This document shows, piece after piece, positions 24,277-33,230 of a DNA stretch of 64,000 nucleotides. Numbering within the stretch: position 1 is the first letter of the stretch; every line of letters begins with the position of its first letter. Origin of the DNA: Oscillospiraceae bacterium (GTDB lineage: Bacteria > Bacillota > Clostridia > Oscillospirales > Acutalibacteraceae); assembly GCA_022650485.1 (NCBI GenBank), contig JALCPP010000005.1, positions 1 to 64,000 of the forward strand, given 5' to 3'. Made by a program: the position numbers and the translations under genes. The notes under the pieces were generated by a model that saw only the letters and a program-made list of their open reading frames with translations, was not told the origin of the DNA and ran no database searches.

Positions 24277-25005
24277 TTAATTGATGTTACTTTTAATTTT
24301 TCCTAAAACTTCGCCGATGCTGCCTTTTATGGCTAGGTCGGCTTTCGCGTCCATCGGTGTGGTGGTTTTGTTAATCAGGACCAGGCGATGTCCGCTGTAG
24401 TAGTCGATGAGCCCCGCGGCCGGATAGACGGCGAGCGAAGTTCCCCCGATGATCAGCATATCCGCACAACGGATCGCATCCACGGCACCGCGGATGGTGT
24501 CTTGGTCCAGCCCTTCTTCATACAGAACAACGTCTGGTTTAATCACACCCCCGCAGGAACAGGTGGGAATTCCCGTGCTTTTCCGTATGAATTCCGCGTC
24601 GTAAAGCGTATGGCAGCGCTGGCAGTAATTGCGGTGTACGGAACCGTGCAGTTCATAGACCGATTTGCTCCCGGCTTTCTGATGCAGGCCGTCGATATTC
24701 TGTGTAACAACGGCAGAAAGTTTTCCCGCCTGTTCCAGCTCCGCCAGCTTTTTGTGTGCCGGGTTCGGCTGCGCATCCAGATAAAGCATTTTGTTGCGAT
24801 AAAAATCGAAAAACTCCTCTGTGTGCGCCCTGTAAAAGCTGTGGCTGAGCATCACTTCCGGCGGGTATTTGTATTTCTGGCTATACAGTCCGTCCACGCT
24901 GCGAAAGTCGGGAATTCCGCTTTCCGTTGAAACACCCGCGCCGCCGAAAAAGACAATTCGGCTGCTTGCATCTACCATTTGCTGAAGTTTTTCTGTGTCC
25001 GTCAT
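24277..25005 (-). CDS. cobB: Sir2-family NAD-dependent protein deacylase (sirtuin)
   Basis: 242 residues from ATG 25005, 7 bases after GGGGGA. It removes acetyl or other acyl groups from lysines using NAD. Rossmann motif GGAGVSTESGIPDFRS (21-36), TQNIDGLHQKAG (101-112), catalytic His120 in ELHGS and a zinc site Cys128, Cys131, Cys149, Cys151 are complete. The IIGGTSLAVYPAAGL block near the end is the second NAD site. A single-gene unit with its own terminator. The gene symbol is by family. Confidence 0.92.
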   Translation of the reverse strand: MTDTEKLQQMVDASSRIVFFGGAGVSTESGIPDFRSVDGLYSQKYKYPPEVMLSHSFYRAHTEEFFDFYRNKMLYLDAQPNPAHKKLAELEQAGKLSAVVTQNIDGLHQKAGSKSVYELHGSVHRNYCQRCHTLYDAEFIRKSTGIPTCSCGGVIKPDVVLYEEGLDQDTIRGAVDAIRCADMLIIGGTSLAVYPAAGLIDYYSGHRLVLINKTTTPMDAKADLAIKGSIGEVLGKIKSNIN

Positions 25006-25088
25006 CAATCATTCCCCCAAGGTGTTTACCGGCTTTTTCTTTTATCTTATTCGCATGGGAAGGAAAAAGCAAGTGAAAACAGCAGAAA

Positions 25089-25123
25089 GGACAGGGGCTT
25101 CCGTTACGCGAAAGCCCCTGTCC
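25089..25123 (-). terminator. Terminator of the CAP-domain gene
   Basis: GGACAGGGGCTT / AAGCCCCTGTCC, 12-base stem followed on the minus strand by TTTCTGC, 17 bases after the stop. Confidence 0.8.
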
Positions 25124-25139
25124 TGCTGAAAAGTGCAGA

Positions 25140-25988
25140 TCAGCCGATAAACTGCTGGGTCCAGTAATATTGGCCGTTGGAATTCTGAGCAATGCCGACG
25201 CCGATTTTTGTGAAGGAGGAATTCAGAATATTAGCTCTGTGACCTTCTGAGTTCATCCAGGCGTTCATCACCTGTTGAGGCGTGGTTTGACCCATGGCAA
25301 TGTTTTCACCGGCGGCACGGTAACTGATGCCCAATTGCTTCATCATGTCAAACGGAGAACCGTAGGTCGGGGAGGTATGGCTGAAATAGCCGAGCTTTGC
25401 CATGTCCTGAGATTTCAGCGTGGCACTCTTAGTTACCGCCGTATCGACTGACAGAGCGCTCAAGCCGCGGCTGGTGCGCTCTTGATTGACCAATTGAACC
25501 ACCTGATTCTGAAAATCGGCGTAAGTTCCGCTTCCGGTGCTTTTCGATGTGGTGGAAGCCGTGGATGAGGAACTCTTACTGCCGGAGGATGCCTGGCTGG
25601 AGGTATTGTCTTTCAGGCGGTTGATGATGTTGTTCAGACAGTTGTTGGCAGAATTGCTGCAGTTTGAATTTGAACTGCAGTATGTATTGGGTGTGCAGCT
25701 GTTCTTCGAGCAGTCACAGGCATCACTGTTGCTGCAGCATGCGGAAGAGGGGGCTTGACTGCTGACCTGGGAAGATGCCGCGGCTGATTTGGAAGAAGAG
25801 TCCGCACTGACCGTTTCGCTGTTCTGTGAAGACGGACTGTCACTGGACGGCTGTGAAGAGGAAACTTCCGTAGCGGATGAGTTTGCGGGGGATGCTGTAT
25901 CCTGCGGCGCAGCAGCATTCTTGGCGTAAAGGCCAGCGGTTCCGCTGACAATCAGGCTTAGAAGCAGCGCTAATAATTTACCTTTCAT
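25140..25988 (-). CDS. Secreted CAP (SCP-like) domain protein with Ser/Cys-rich linker
   Basis: Exported protein of 282 residues. A signal peptide (MKGKLLALLLSLIVSGTAGLYA) is followed by about 125 residues of low complexity, rich in Ser, Ala and Thr, with a cluster of cysteines near 85-120 (SACCSNSDACDCSKNSCTPN). The CAP domain occupies the last 130 residues: VNQERTSRGLSALSVD, LGYFSHTSPTYGSPFD, AGENIAMGQTTPQQVMNAWM, SEGHRANILN. This is the YkwD-type bacterial CAP fold, of unclear biochemical role. The cysteine cluster is unusual and suggests disulfides or metal binding outside the cell. Second of two ATGs is 7 bases from AAAGGAG. Confidence 0.88.
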   Translation of the reverse strand: MKGKLLALLLSLIVSGTAGLYAKNAAAPQDTASPANSSATEVSSSQPSSDSPSSQNSETVSADSSSKSAAASSQVSSQAPSSACCSNSDACDCSKNSCTPNTYCSSNSNCSNSANNCLNNIINRLKDNTSSQASSGSKSSSSTASTTSKSTGSGTYADFQNQVVQLVNQERTSRGLSALSVDTAVTKSATLKSQDMAKLGYFSHTSPTYGSPFDMMKQLGISYRAAGENIAMGQTTPQQVMNAWMNSEGHRANILNSSFTKIGVGIAQNSNGQYYWTQQFIG

Positions 25989-26050
25989 CATTTAACTCCT
26001 TTTAAAACGCAAATTTAAATTACAAAATTGAAATAAATCGTACGTAACTA

Positions 26051-26064
26051 TTACAAATTTGTAA
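26051..26064. promoter_or_regulatory. Palindrome upstream of the CAP gene, between divergent CAP and SOD genes
   Basis: Perfect 14-base palindrome TTACAAATTTGTAA, about 60 bases before the CAP gene. It could be an operator of either divergent gene. No partner regulator is visible. Confidence 0.3.
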
Positions 26065-26210
26065 CTTTTGTGCTTCTATCGTAACATTTGAGTTTGAAAA
26101 AGGCAATCCTCAATTTCTTCCAACTTTTCAAAGAAACGCTGTTTTTGCCTACTATCCCTGTTCAAAGAGGAATATAAATTGGAAAAGAAATGTAAGAAAG
26201 GTAGATTGCC

Positions 26211-26864
26211 ATGAACAATCATTATCCGTTCGAACTTCCGCCGCTGCCCTATGCATACAATGCCCTGGAGCCTTACCTGAACGCAGAAACGCTGAAATTT
26301 CACCATGACAAGCATTTTAAATCCTATGTTGATCATTTGAATCAGGCGCTTGAAAAGCTGACGGCCTACCAGAACTGGCCGCTGGAACGGCTGATCCGGG
26401 AAAATTACCGCCTTCCGTTTCAAATGCAGACAGCAGTGTGGAATAATGCCGGCGGTGTTTATAACCATAATCTTTATTTTAATCTGATGCAGTCCCCGGG
26501 CGGAAAATGTCCGGAGGGGAAGCTGACGAATGCGATTATTTCGGCGTTTGGGTCACTTGAAAAATTTGAAGAGCGTTTCAAACAATGTGCGATGAAACAA
26601 TTTGGCTCCGGCTATGCGTGGCTTGCGGCGGACTGCCGGGGCAGGCTGAAAGTTTTGAATACACTGAATCAGGACACGCCGCTGCCGCGCGGGCTTTGCC
26701 CGGTCCTGCTGGTGGATGTTTGGGAACACGCATACTATTTGCAATACCAAAACAGGCGCGGGGAATATTTAGACGCGTTTATGCACCTGATTAACTGGAC
26801 TGCAGCGGAAGAAAATTACCGGCGGTGCTTTGGGCGACCAATGATGTGCTGCGGCAGAAAATAA
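26211..26864 (+). CDS. Superoxide dismutase, Fe/Mn family
   Basis: 217 residues. Converts superoxide to oxygen and peroxide in the cytoplasm. The metal ligands are all present: His31 (KFHHDKHFKSYV), His86 (VYNHNLYF), Asp169 and His173 (LLVDVWEHAYYLQY). The N-terminus FELPPLPYAYNALEPYL is classic for the family. It has an unusual cysteine-bearing tail (GRPMMCCGRK) and cysteines at 100, 126 and 142. The choice of metal cannot be read off safely. The genome also encodes desulfoferrodoxin at 56511-56879. Confidence 0.93.
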   Translation: MNNHYPFELPPLPYAYNALEPYLNAETLKFHHDKHFKSYVDHLNQALEKLTAYQNWPLERLIRENYRLPFQMQTAVWNNAGGVYNHNLYFNLMQSPGGKCPEGKLTNAIISAFGSLEKFEERFKQCAMKQFGSGYAWLAADCRGRLKVLNTLNQDTPLPRGLCPVLLVDVWEHAYYLQYQNRRGEYLDAFMHLINWTAAEENYRRCFGRPMMCCGRK

Positions 26865-26944
26865 ATAAAATGACATTTTTGTCCTTTTCAGATAGAATAT
26901 AGTCCATATTTCGGCAAAATATTTCTTGTTTTCTTTCATCTTCC

Positions 26945-26973
26945 TTGAAATTGTGCTCTCTCAACGGTATAAT
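26945..26973 (+). promoter_or_regulatory. Promoter of the secreted repeat protein gene
   Basis: TTGAAA (26945-26950), 17-base spacer, TATAAT (26968-26973), about 95 bases before the start codon. Confidence 0.75.
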
Positions 26974-27066
26974 TTATGATATAAGAGGAAAATGATGGAA
27001 TTCTGTTCCGCTCAGTTTGTAAAAGCGGAAATCGGATTTCATCCCGAAATGAACAGGGGGATGAGA

Positions 27067-28938
27067 ATGAAGAAGTGGACTGCCGCTTTTTTACCGCTAT
27101 TGCTTTTGTTTTTATTCGCACCGCGTGCGGCTGCCTCGTCGTCTGCAGAAATTGTTGATATGCACGGGGCAAAAACATATCAGGGTTCTGTTTCCGATTG
27201 GGGAAAAACCTGGGATGAAAACAATTTTCGTGAAGTGACGGATGGAGAAGTGTCCGCTGAGGGAAATCTGACTGTAAAAAGCGGAACGGTAGAGAAGATT
27301 ACCCTGAAAGGGAGCGGCTCTAAGCTGACCGTACAGGGGGGGACGATAGACGACATTCAATGGGACGGTCCGGTTGAGATTAAAGACGGAGAGATTAAAT
27401 CCGTCGATTCTACGGAAGATTTGAAAATCAGCGGCGGAGATATCCGCCACGATGTTTATTGTAATGGAGAAGTAACTCTGAGCAATCAGGTAAAGATTGG
27501 CGGCCGTTTGGATGCGGATGAAATTACCATTTCTTCCGGAGCCAAAGGAAGAGTTACAGGTACCATGACGGCTGAAAGTTATATTAATCTGAACCATTGT
27601 ACCTTGCAAATCAAGGAACTTGACGGCGGCGGCACAGCAATTTTGAATATCGATGAATATGAGGATTTACTGCCGACCCTGAGCGACTTTGAAAAAATTG
27701 TGGTCAAAAGCGGGACTATCGTGACCACCGATGAGAAAATAGAAACAGGGGAACTCTATCTCATGGGTGATCAATCGGAATTTCATACGAGTTCTTCTCT
27801 GGAGTTACGTATTTTGACGGGCCCGGGAACACTGTATTTTCAATCTGGAAAACTGACCGTATATGATTCAATTAAAGGAAAACCACTGCTGGTTTTCCGC
27901 AATCATGTCAGAAAAGGGGATACGGCTTTTTATGCAGACTGTGACCTGGTAAAGGGAAGCGATGTTCGCCTGTATGATTACGGCCTGGAAGGAAAAGATG
28001 ACAGCGGGGCGGAGGACAGGTTTATTCTGACCAATGCATTGACGGATGGAATTACCCTAAGCAGCCAGCAGCTGTCACTGACCAGCGGGGAATCCGCGAC
28101 GGTTCAGGCTCATGTGGAACCTGATTTTTCAGATTTTGCAGAAGGAACTAAAATCATTTGGGAATTATACGGAGATACCTCTGTTTTCAATAAGTCGGTG
28201 GCGTCCGGCGGGCTTTCATGCAAGATCTCGGTCCCCACTTCAGCGAAGGGAATGTACAAGGGAACACTGATTGCATACCTGGTGGACAGACGCGGGGATC
28301 GTCTGTGGGATTACAAATCCGACTCCTGCATCCTTACAACGGGGTATTCGAATGACAATACCTGGAACAGTTCTGATTACCCGGACGGGTCGGTCACACT
28401 TGACACCTCTGCGGTTTCCATTCTTACGGGGGACCGGTACTGCGTTCTTGCGCGCACATCCGATTCTTCCGCGCCGCATGCCATGTCTTACAACTCTTCC
28501 GTAGCCACCATCGGCGCGGGAAGAGCGGTAAGAGACAGCGCCGGCAACCCCGCGTGGATCTACTCTGTAACGGGGACGGGCAGAGGACAGGTAACGATTG
28601 ACATCGGCGGGAAAAAAATGATTGCCGATGTTTCGGCGGGCATCACGATTGACACAGAGTCTTATACCATGGCGCCCGGAGGAACCTATATTGTCGGTGT
28701 TCGGGCAAAGGGAGTGCAGGACAATGCAATCTGGGCTTCTTCCAATCGGTCCTGCGTTTCCGTCACGTTTTTAAAAAAGAGCGGGAATATGCTCCTTTAT
28801 CGGCTTTCCGGCCAATCGGTCGGTACGGCTGCCGTAACCTTTTCCATTGTGGGTGGCGACAGTGTCCACACGGCGGTGTCGGTACAAAATGGTGCAAAAG
28901 CCGGGGGAACCAGTGCCAGGCTGGTTGCGCTCGCGTAA
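27067..28938 (+). CDS. Secreted protein with beta-helix-like N-terminal region and Ig-like domains
   Basis: 623 residues from ATG 27067, 6 bases after AGGGGG; an in-frame ATG at 27061 touches the site. A signal peptide (MKKWTAAFLPLLLLFLFAPRAAA) is followed by about 230 residues of short repeated strands (LTVKSGTVEKITLKGSG, LTVQGGTIDDIQWDG, EIKDGEIKSVDST, LKISGGDIRHDVYC). These look like a right-handed beta helix or polymer-forming stack. The last 260 residues carry bacterial Ig-like (BIG2-type) features: ITLSSQQLSLTSGESATV and VTLDTSAVSILTGDRYCVLA. No LPXTG or S-layer anchor is seen. I do not recognise a named family. A cell-surface structural or adhesive role is likely. Confidence 0.7.
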   Translation: MKKWTAAFLPLLLLFLFAPRAAASSSAEIVDMHGAKTYQGSVSDWGKTWDENNFREVTDGEVSAEGNLTVKSGTVEKITLKGSGSKLTVQGGTIDDIQWDGPVEIKDGEIKSVDSTEDLKISGGDIRHDVYCNGEVTLSNQVKIGGRLDADEITISSGAKGRVTGTMTAESYINLNHCTLQIKELDGGGTAILNIDEYEDLLPTLSDFEKIVVKSGTIVTTDEKIETGELYLMGDQSEFHTSSSLELRILTGPGTLYFQSGKLTVYDSIKGKPLLVFRNHVRKGDTAFYADCDLVKGSDVRLYDYGLEGKDDSGAEDRFILTNALTDGITLSSQQLSLTSGESATVQAHVEPDFSDFAEGTKIIWELYGDTSVFNKSVASGGLSCKISVPTSAKGMYKGTLIAYLVDRRGDRLWDYKSDSCILTTGYSNDNTWNSSDYPDGSVTLDTSAVSILTGDRYCVLARTSDSSAPHAMSYNSSVATIGAGRAVRDSAGNPAWIYSVTGTGRGQVTIDIGGKKMIADVSAGITIDTESYTMAPGGTYIVGVRAKGVQDNAIWASSNRSCVSVTFLKKSGNMLLYRLSGQSVGTAAVTFSIVGGDSVHTAVSVQNGAKAGGTSARLVALA

Positions 28939-29011
28939 CATCATTCATGATTTCCTGTACACGTATACGCGGGCTGTGCTTTCAGAAAAAATCAAACATG
29001 AGGTGATTTTC

Positions 29012-29119
29012 ATGTCGAAAGGACTTAGTATATCCGGGCTTGTCGTTGGAATTATTGTAACGATCTGCGGCATTGGAACCATTGTTTTAAATGCGGTGGG
29101 TCTGAACAAAATCAATTAA
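29012..29119 (+). CDS. 35-residue single-span membrane peptide
   Basis: ATG 29012 with GAGGTGA 7 bases upstream and a stop at 29119. The peptide is MSKGLSISGLVVGIIVTIC and on to LNKIN: a short polar start, one hydrophobic span of about 23 residues rich in Gly, Ile and Val, and a polar end. A 16-base terminator follows after 12 bases. It could be cotranscribed with the secreted protein 73 bases upstream. Function unknown; small membrane regulators and toxin-like peptides look similar. Confidence 0.6.
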   Translation: MSKGLSISGLVVGIIVTICGIGTIVLNAVGLNKIN

Positions 29120-29131
29120 ACCAATAAACGG

Positions 29132-29169
29132 AAAAGCGGCTCCGCCCGGTGTTGGGCGGAGCCGCTTTT
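29132..29169. terminator. Bidirectional terminator, 16-base stem
   Basis: AAAAGCGGCTCCGCCC / GGGCGGAGCCGCTTTT with a 6-base loop, between the small membrane gene and the convergent acyltransferase partner. Confidence 0.92.
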
Positions 29170-29172
29170 CCG

Positions 29173-30213
29173 TTATGTTCCGGCTGTTCCGTTTTCAACG
29201 GAGGCCGCCAGTGAGTGGCTGTAGTCCTGATTCCACCGTGCGGTCAGCTCAGAGTCACTTTGGTGGTCGGCAAAGGTGAAATTTTGTTTCAGGTATTTTC
29301 CAAAATAAGAACTGGTTTTATAGGCTCCCCAGACATTAAGGTGGCCGGAATTATTCATATCCTGTGCAAAATCAAGTCCGATTTCGTCCATTTGGTCACA
29401 AAGGTCGACAAATGGAATGTTTTCTTTTTGGCACAGGTCGGCCACGGTGTTAAACATGGCTTCGCAGTCATTGACCCACCCGTTCGCGCGGTCGGATTCC
29501 GTGTAGTCACACGGCATGTTGACGAAAACCAGCTGAAAGCCTTTTTCTTTGGAAAGCTGGATGAACTTGTAAAAATAGGAAAGACTTTTTTCCGGAATCT
29601 CTTGTTTTTTGTCTGTGTCGGCGTAAGAAACATCCTGCTTGCCGTACCGGCTTGTGCCGGCACTGAAGCCTTTCAAATAATAGATGGAAGAACTGTCATA
29701 AGTAAAATCAACGGATTTTAAGGAGGACCAGCGAAAGTGATATTTTAAAGCAGGCAGAAGAAAATTAATCCATTCGTTCGGTGGGGTACAGTTTTGAATG
29801 GCTTCTATTTTATTTTTTGAAAAGCGAATATTATCAAGGGCATTACTGATAAACCCGGTTTCCCCGTACTCATTGGTCAGGCCGAGATAGTAAAGATCGA
29901 CCACAACGACAGACGGACTGTGCTGTTTCAGGACTTCTTTCAGCAGATAGTAGGTTACGTCAATCGGCTGGCCGCCGGTTGCGTAGTTAAAACTGGTCAT
30001 TCCGTATTGTTTCCATAAAACGTTTGGGTCGATTCCGCCGTTCATATGACTGGATCCCATCAGAACCACATCGTAGGGATCATCCGAATTATAAAGTCCT
30101 TCCAGCAGTTTGCCGCGATGATCGATTTTGTAGATGAATAGATTGGACAGGGATGCCAGAATCAGTGTGAGAACAGTCAGGAATAGGAGCCCTTTGAAAA
30201 TCAGCTTTTTCAC
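29173..30213 (-). CDS. SGNH/DltD-AlgX-like membrane-anchored protein, partner of the MBOAT acyltransferase
   Basis: 346 residues from GTG 30213, 8 bases after AGGGGA. An N-terminal signal anchor (KKLIFKGLLFLTVLTLILASLSNLFIY) places the rest outside the membrane. An SGNH-type start is seen in DVVLMGSSHMNGGIDPN (catalytic Ser in GSSH), PSVVVVDLYYLG and, at the end, MNNSGHLNVWGAYKTSSYF, which holds the likely catalytic His. It begins 14 bases after the MBOAT stop, so the two are translated as a pair, as with AlgI/AlgJ-X and DltB/DltD. Likely role: moving acetyl groups onto a surface polysaccharide or teichoic acid. Confidence 0.75.
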   Translation of the reverse strand: MKKLIFKGLLFLTVLTLILASLSNLFIYKIDHRGKLLEGLYNSDDPYDVVLMGSSHMNGGIDPNVLWKQYGMTSFNYATGGQPIDVTYYLLKEVLKQHSPSVVVVDLYYLGLTNEYGETGFISNALDNIRFSKNKIEAIQNCTPPNEWINFLLPALKYHFRWSSLKSVDFTYDSSSIYYLKGFSAGTSRYGKQDVSYADTDKKQEIPEKSLSYFYKFIQLSKEKGFQLVFVNMPCDYTESDRANGWVNDCEAMFNTVADLCQKENIPFVDLCDQMDEIGLDFAQDMNNSGHLNVWGAYKTSSYFGKYLKQNFTFADHQSDSELTARWNQDYSHSLAASVENGTAGT

Positions 30214-30226
30214 AATCGTTTCCCCT

Positions 30227-31708
30227 CTAAAATTGGAAATAGATAAACTGCTGCGCCGTGTATTGGGAACCGTAAACCCCAAAGATTAAAATGAGAATGG
30301 CTGCAGAGAGGTAAGCGGCCCAGCGGAAGGCTGTTTTCTTTTTCAACAGCCGATTTCTAAGGTCGGCGTTCCGGCTTAGAATGTCCACTGCCAAAACCAC
30401 GGCAATACCGATTAGAGCGGCGAAAAATTCGGGTTTCGTCAGCCCAAGGGAGAACAAAGCGCCGTTGGAAAGGTCACACGGGCGGAACAGACCGCCGATC
30501 AATGTGAAAGCGTCCTGTACGGTGTTGGCACGGAAGAAAATCCATGCAAAATCGGTCAAAACAAAAGTGAAAATAGTCTGCATCACATGATTCAGCCGGG
30601 AGTCCGGGTCAAGTTTTAAAATAGTCAGTGCTTTTTGACGTGCAGGTTTCAGCAGCAAACCGAAAATTTGGTAAAGCCCGTGCAGAGTGCCCCAGATAAT
30701 AAAGGAAAAGGAAGCCCCGTGCCAAAGACCGCAGACGGCGAAAACGATAAACAGGTTGAAGCAGTGGCGAGCAGAGGAACAGCGGTTTCCCCCCAATGGG
30801 ATGTAAAGGTAATCGCGAAACCATGCGCCGAGCGTGATGTGCCACCGCCGCCAGAAATCCTTGATGGAACGGGAAAAATAAGGACGGCGGAAATTGGTTG
30901 TTAAAGAAAACCCCAGCACCTGCGCGGCACCGATTGCAATGTTGGAGTATCCGGCAAAGTCACAATAGATTTGAAATGCGAAGAAGATGCTTGCAATGGC
31001 GATGGGTGCGCTTCCGTATTTGCCGGGGTTGTTGTAAACCGTATTTACCAGTTGACCGAGCCGGTCGGCAACGACAACTTTTTGAAAATATCCCCACAGC
31101 ATCAAAAGCAGGCCGCGCCGGGCCCGGTCGTAATGGAACTGATGTTTTTCACTGAATTGATGAAGAAGATCTTTTGATTTTTCAATCGGACCGGCTACAA
31201 GTTGGGGGAAAAAAGAGACAAACAGGGCGTATTTTCCAAAATGCCGTTCCGGTTTCAGGTCGCCGCGGTACACATCTACGGTGTAACTGAGCGCCTGAAA
31301 CGTGTAAAAGGAGATTCCGACCGGGAGCAGCAGATGAAACGGGGTCCGGTCGACCGGTATTCCCAACGGCGTGAAGATGTCTGAAAAAATCCCGGTGAAA
31401 AAATTCAAATATTTAAAAGTAAATAGGATGCCTAAATTCAGGACAAAACTTGCGGTAACCCATAGCTTTTTCATTTTTATAGATTTTACCGGGTCGGGCA
31501 GGCGCTGGGCTTTTCCAATTAAAAGTCCGCTGTAATAGGTGATTGCCGTGGAAGCGGCCAGTAAAAAGCCGTAACCGGGGTTCCAGCTCATGTAAAAAAA
31601 ATAGCTGGCTCCAAGCAGCCAAAGCCACCGCAGGCGATGCGGAAGGGCAAAATATAAGATGGTGACCAGGGGGAAAAACAGGAGAAACTGAATCGATGCA
31701 AATGACAA
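30227..31708 (-). CDS. MBOAT family O-acyltransferase (AlgI/DltB-like)
   Basis: Membrane protein of 493 residues with about ten spans. Start is TTG 31708, 9 bases after AGGAGG; no ATG nearby fits. It matches AlgI-type enzymes: MSFASIQFLLFFPLVTILYF, PVGISFYTFQALSYTVDVYRG, FFPQLVAGPIEK, FWRRWHITLGAWFRDYLYIPLGGNR and the catalytic His in VCGLWHGASFSFIIWG. It moves an acyl group across the membrane to an extracellular acceptor with the help of the SGNH-like protein encoded directly after it. The polymer acted on is not shown; no alginate, dlt or capsule genes flank the pair. Confidence 0.92.
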   Translation of the reverse strand: MSFASIQFLLFFPLVTILYFALPHRLRWLWLLGASYFFYMSWNPGYGFLLAASTAITYYSGLLIGKAQRLPDPVKSIKMKKLWVTASFVLNLGILFTFKYLNFFTGIFSDIFTPLGIPVDRTPFHLLLPVGISFYTFQALSYTVDVYRGDLKPERHFGKYALFVSFFPQLVAGPIEKSKDLLHQFSEKHQFHYDRARRGLLLMLWGYFQKVVVADRLGQLVNTVYNNPGKYGSAPIAIASIFFAFQIYCDFAGYSNIAIGAAQVLGFSLTTNFRRPYFSRSIKDFWRRWHITLGAWFRDYLYIPLGGNRCSSARHCFNLFIVFAVCGLWHGASFSFIIWGTLHGLYQIFGLLLKPARQKALTILKLDPDSRLNHVMQTIFTFVLTDFAWIFFRANTVQDAFTLIGGLFRPCDLSNGALFSLGLTKPEFFAALIGIAVVLAVDILSRNADLRNRLLKKKTAFRWAAYLSAAILILIFGVYGSQYTAQQFIYFQF

Positions 31709-31869
31709 AAAAGTTGCCTCCTAAATCCGGATTTGACTGCCGGTCGATATATTTCTTTCTATTTAACCATGTAATTATAAATCAATTGTTACCAATTTCA
31801 ATCCTTTTCCGCATTTTATATGAGAATTGCATGAAAAATTCATAGATATCCATTTGATACTATTAAAAA

Positions 31870-31894
31870 GAGGCTGCCCGTTCCAGGCAGCCTC
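31870..31894 (-). terminator. Terminator of the EamA transporter gene
   Basis: GAGGCTGCC / GGCAGCCTC, followed on the minus strand by TTTTTAATA. Confidence 0.85.
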
Positions 31895-31930
31895 AGGGTT
31901 GTATATCAGATTTAGAGAAGAAAATGCGGT

Positions 31931-32914
31931 TTATGAAGTTTTATCCCGTTTATGCAAAGGCTGTTCCGTCTGTGCCGGAACAGCGTGCCGGTGCAGTGAA
32001 AATTCAGGCAGGAATGTTACCAGCGAGCCGAGCACAATTAGCGCGATGCCCGCCGACATCCGCGGTGTGATTGTCTCGCCGAGAACCGCAAGCGAAAGGA
32101 GCGGTGCCAGCACCGGTTTACAGAAAAAGACCAGGGCCGCTTTGGCAGACCCGGCGATTTCGATGGCGAGAAAATAAAAGGCAAAACCGCAGCCGGTTAC
32201 GAAAATTCCAACATAGGCAAGGCCGGGAAGAGAGGAAAGCTCGATTCCAGAAAAAATCGGAATACTCGCAAATTGATCCAGACCGGCACGGCGTAGGAAC
32301 AGGGCCACGGGGCGCAGATGAGTTAGAAAGATAAGCACCAGCATTTCGGCGCATCCGAACAGAAAGCTGAAACATGTCATTACAATCCCGCCGTAGCGCC
32401 CGCTTCTGCCCCGGCCGACCGCGCTGTAAAAAGCAAAAGTGACGGCGGCGGTCAACGAAAGAATAATTCCTGCCGCGCCGCCGGAAAAGTGGAACGGATG
32501 AATCATGACCATCATGCCGAGCAGGCTCAGCACAATGCAGATTCCGGTATTGATTCGGATTTTTTCGCCCAGCAGGAAGAATGCAAACAGCACCAGAAAT
32601 ACGGAATTACAGCTGAATAAAACGGCAACCGTAGAAGCCGGCGCGTACAGTACTGCCATTTGGTAAAGGATCATGCTGATGTTCACGCAAATCAGGCCGG
32701 TGAGTGCAAAAAAAGCAAAATCAGAGCCCCGAAGGGAAATATGTATTTTTTTCAGATGTTTTAAAGTTGGGGGAAGCAGAACCAGGGAGCCGATCAAAAA
32801 GCGAAGAAAAGTAAGCTGAATGGCATTAAAATTTCCTGCGGTTAGTTTTAAGGCAATTTCCATTGTGCTGAACAAAAATGTAGCAAGAACGATACAAAGA
32901 TACCCTTTTTTCAA
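31931..32914 (-). CDS. EamA/DMT family transporter
   Basis: 327-residue inner-membrane protein with ten hydrophobic segments in two EamA repeats (start LCIVLATFLFSTMEIALKLTAG; second repeat at about 150). Signature pieces are FLRFLIGSLVLLPP in helix 2 and GSAKAALVFFCKPVLAPLLSLAVLGETITPRMSAGIALIVLGSL in the last helices. It ends in a basic cytoplasmic tail (LHRHAVPAQTEQPLHKRDKTS). Members export metabolites or amino acids; the substrate here cannot be told. A single-gene unit. Confidence 0.88.
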   Translation of the reverse strand: MKKGYLCIVLATFLFSTMEIALKLTAGNFNAIQLTFLRFLIGSLVLLPPTLKHLKKIHISLRGSDFAFFALTGLICVNISMILYQMAVLYAPASTVAVLFSCNSVFLVLFAFFLLGEKIRINTGICIVLSLLGMMVMIHPFHFSGGAAGIILSLTAAVTFAFYSAVGRGRSGRYGGIVMTCFSFLFGCAEMLVLIFLTHLRPVALFLRRAGLDQFASIPIFSGIELSSLPGLAYVGIFVTGCGFAFYFLAIEIAGSAKAALVFFCKPVLAPLLSLAVLGETITPRMSAGIALIVLGSLVTFLPEFSLHRHAVPAQTEQPLHKRDKTS

Positions 32915-33002
32915 TATGACAGACCTCTCATTTTCAATGATTCTTATTTTTAGTATAGCATAATCAGAAAATTCTGTAAATCAATCTGGTTTGTGTCTTT
33001 TC

Positions 33003-33077
33003 TTGACATTGATTTTTTCAAACGGTACAATTTAAAAAGGAAGATAAAAAAAGACCGGGCGGGCTTGCAGCCCGCCC
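33003..33077 (+). promoter_or_regulatory. Consensus promoter and leader hairpin upstream of the flavodoxin gene
   Basis: TTGACA 33003-33008, 17-base spacer, TACAAT 33026-33031, then a very stable hairpin GGGCGGGCT / AGCCCGCCC with loop TGC at 33057-33077. The hairpin has no T run. The rest of the leader, to 33230, has an open frame without a ribosome site. The leader is about 190 bases, long for such a gene, so the hairpin may belong to a dispersed repeat. Confidence 0.5.
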
Positions 33078-33230
33078 TAACAGGAAAAATATCCATGCAA
33101 AAAGCATGTTTAAAAGCTGATATTTTCTCTGCCAAACATAGCTTGTCCAGGCGGCGCTCGATTATCATTTCCAATTTTACGCATCGTGACGTTGTAAAAA
33201 TTTGTTTTTAGAAAAGAGTGTGAAATCCGG

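Noticed and set aside
26992-27066. Upstream extension of the secreted repeat protein
   Set aside because: It lacks a ribosome site and would bury the signal peptide; ATG 27067 gives a normal signal peptide.
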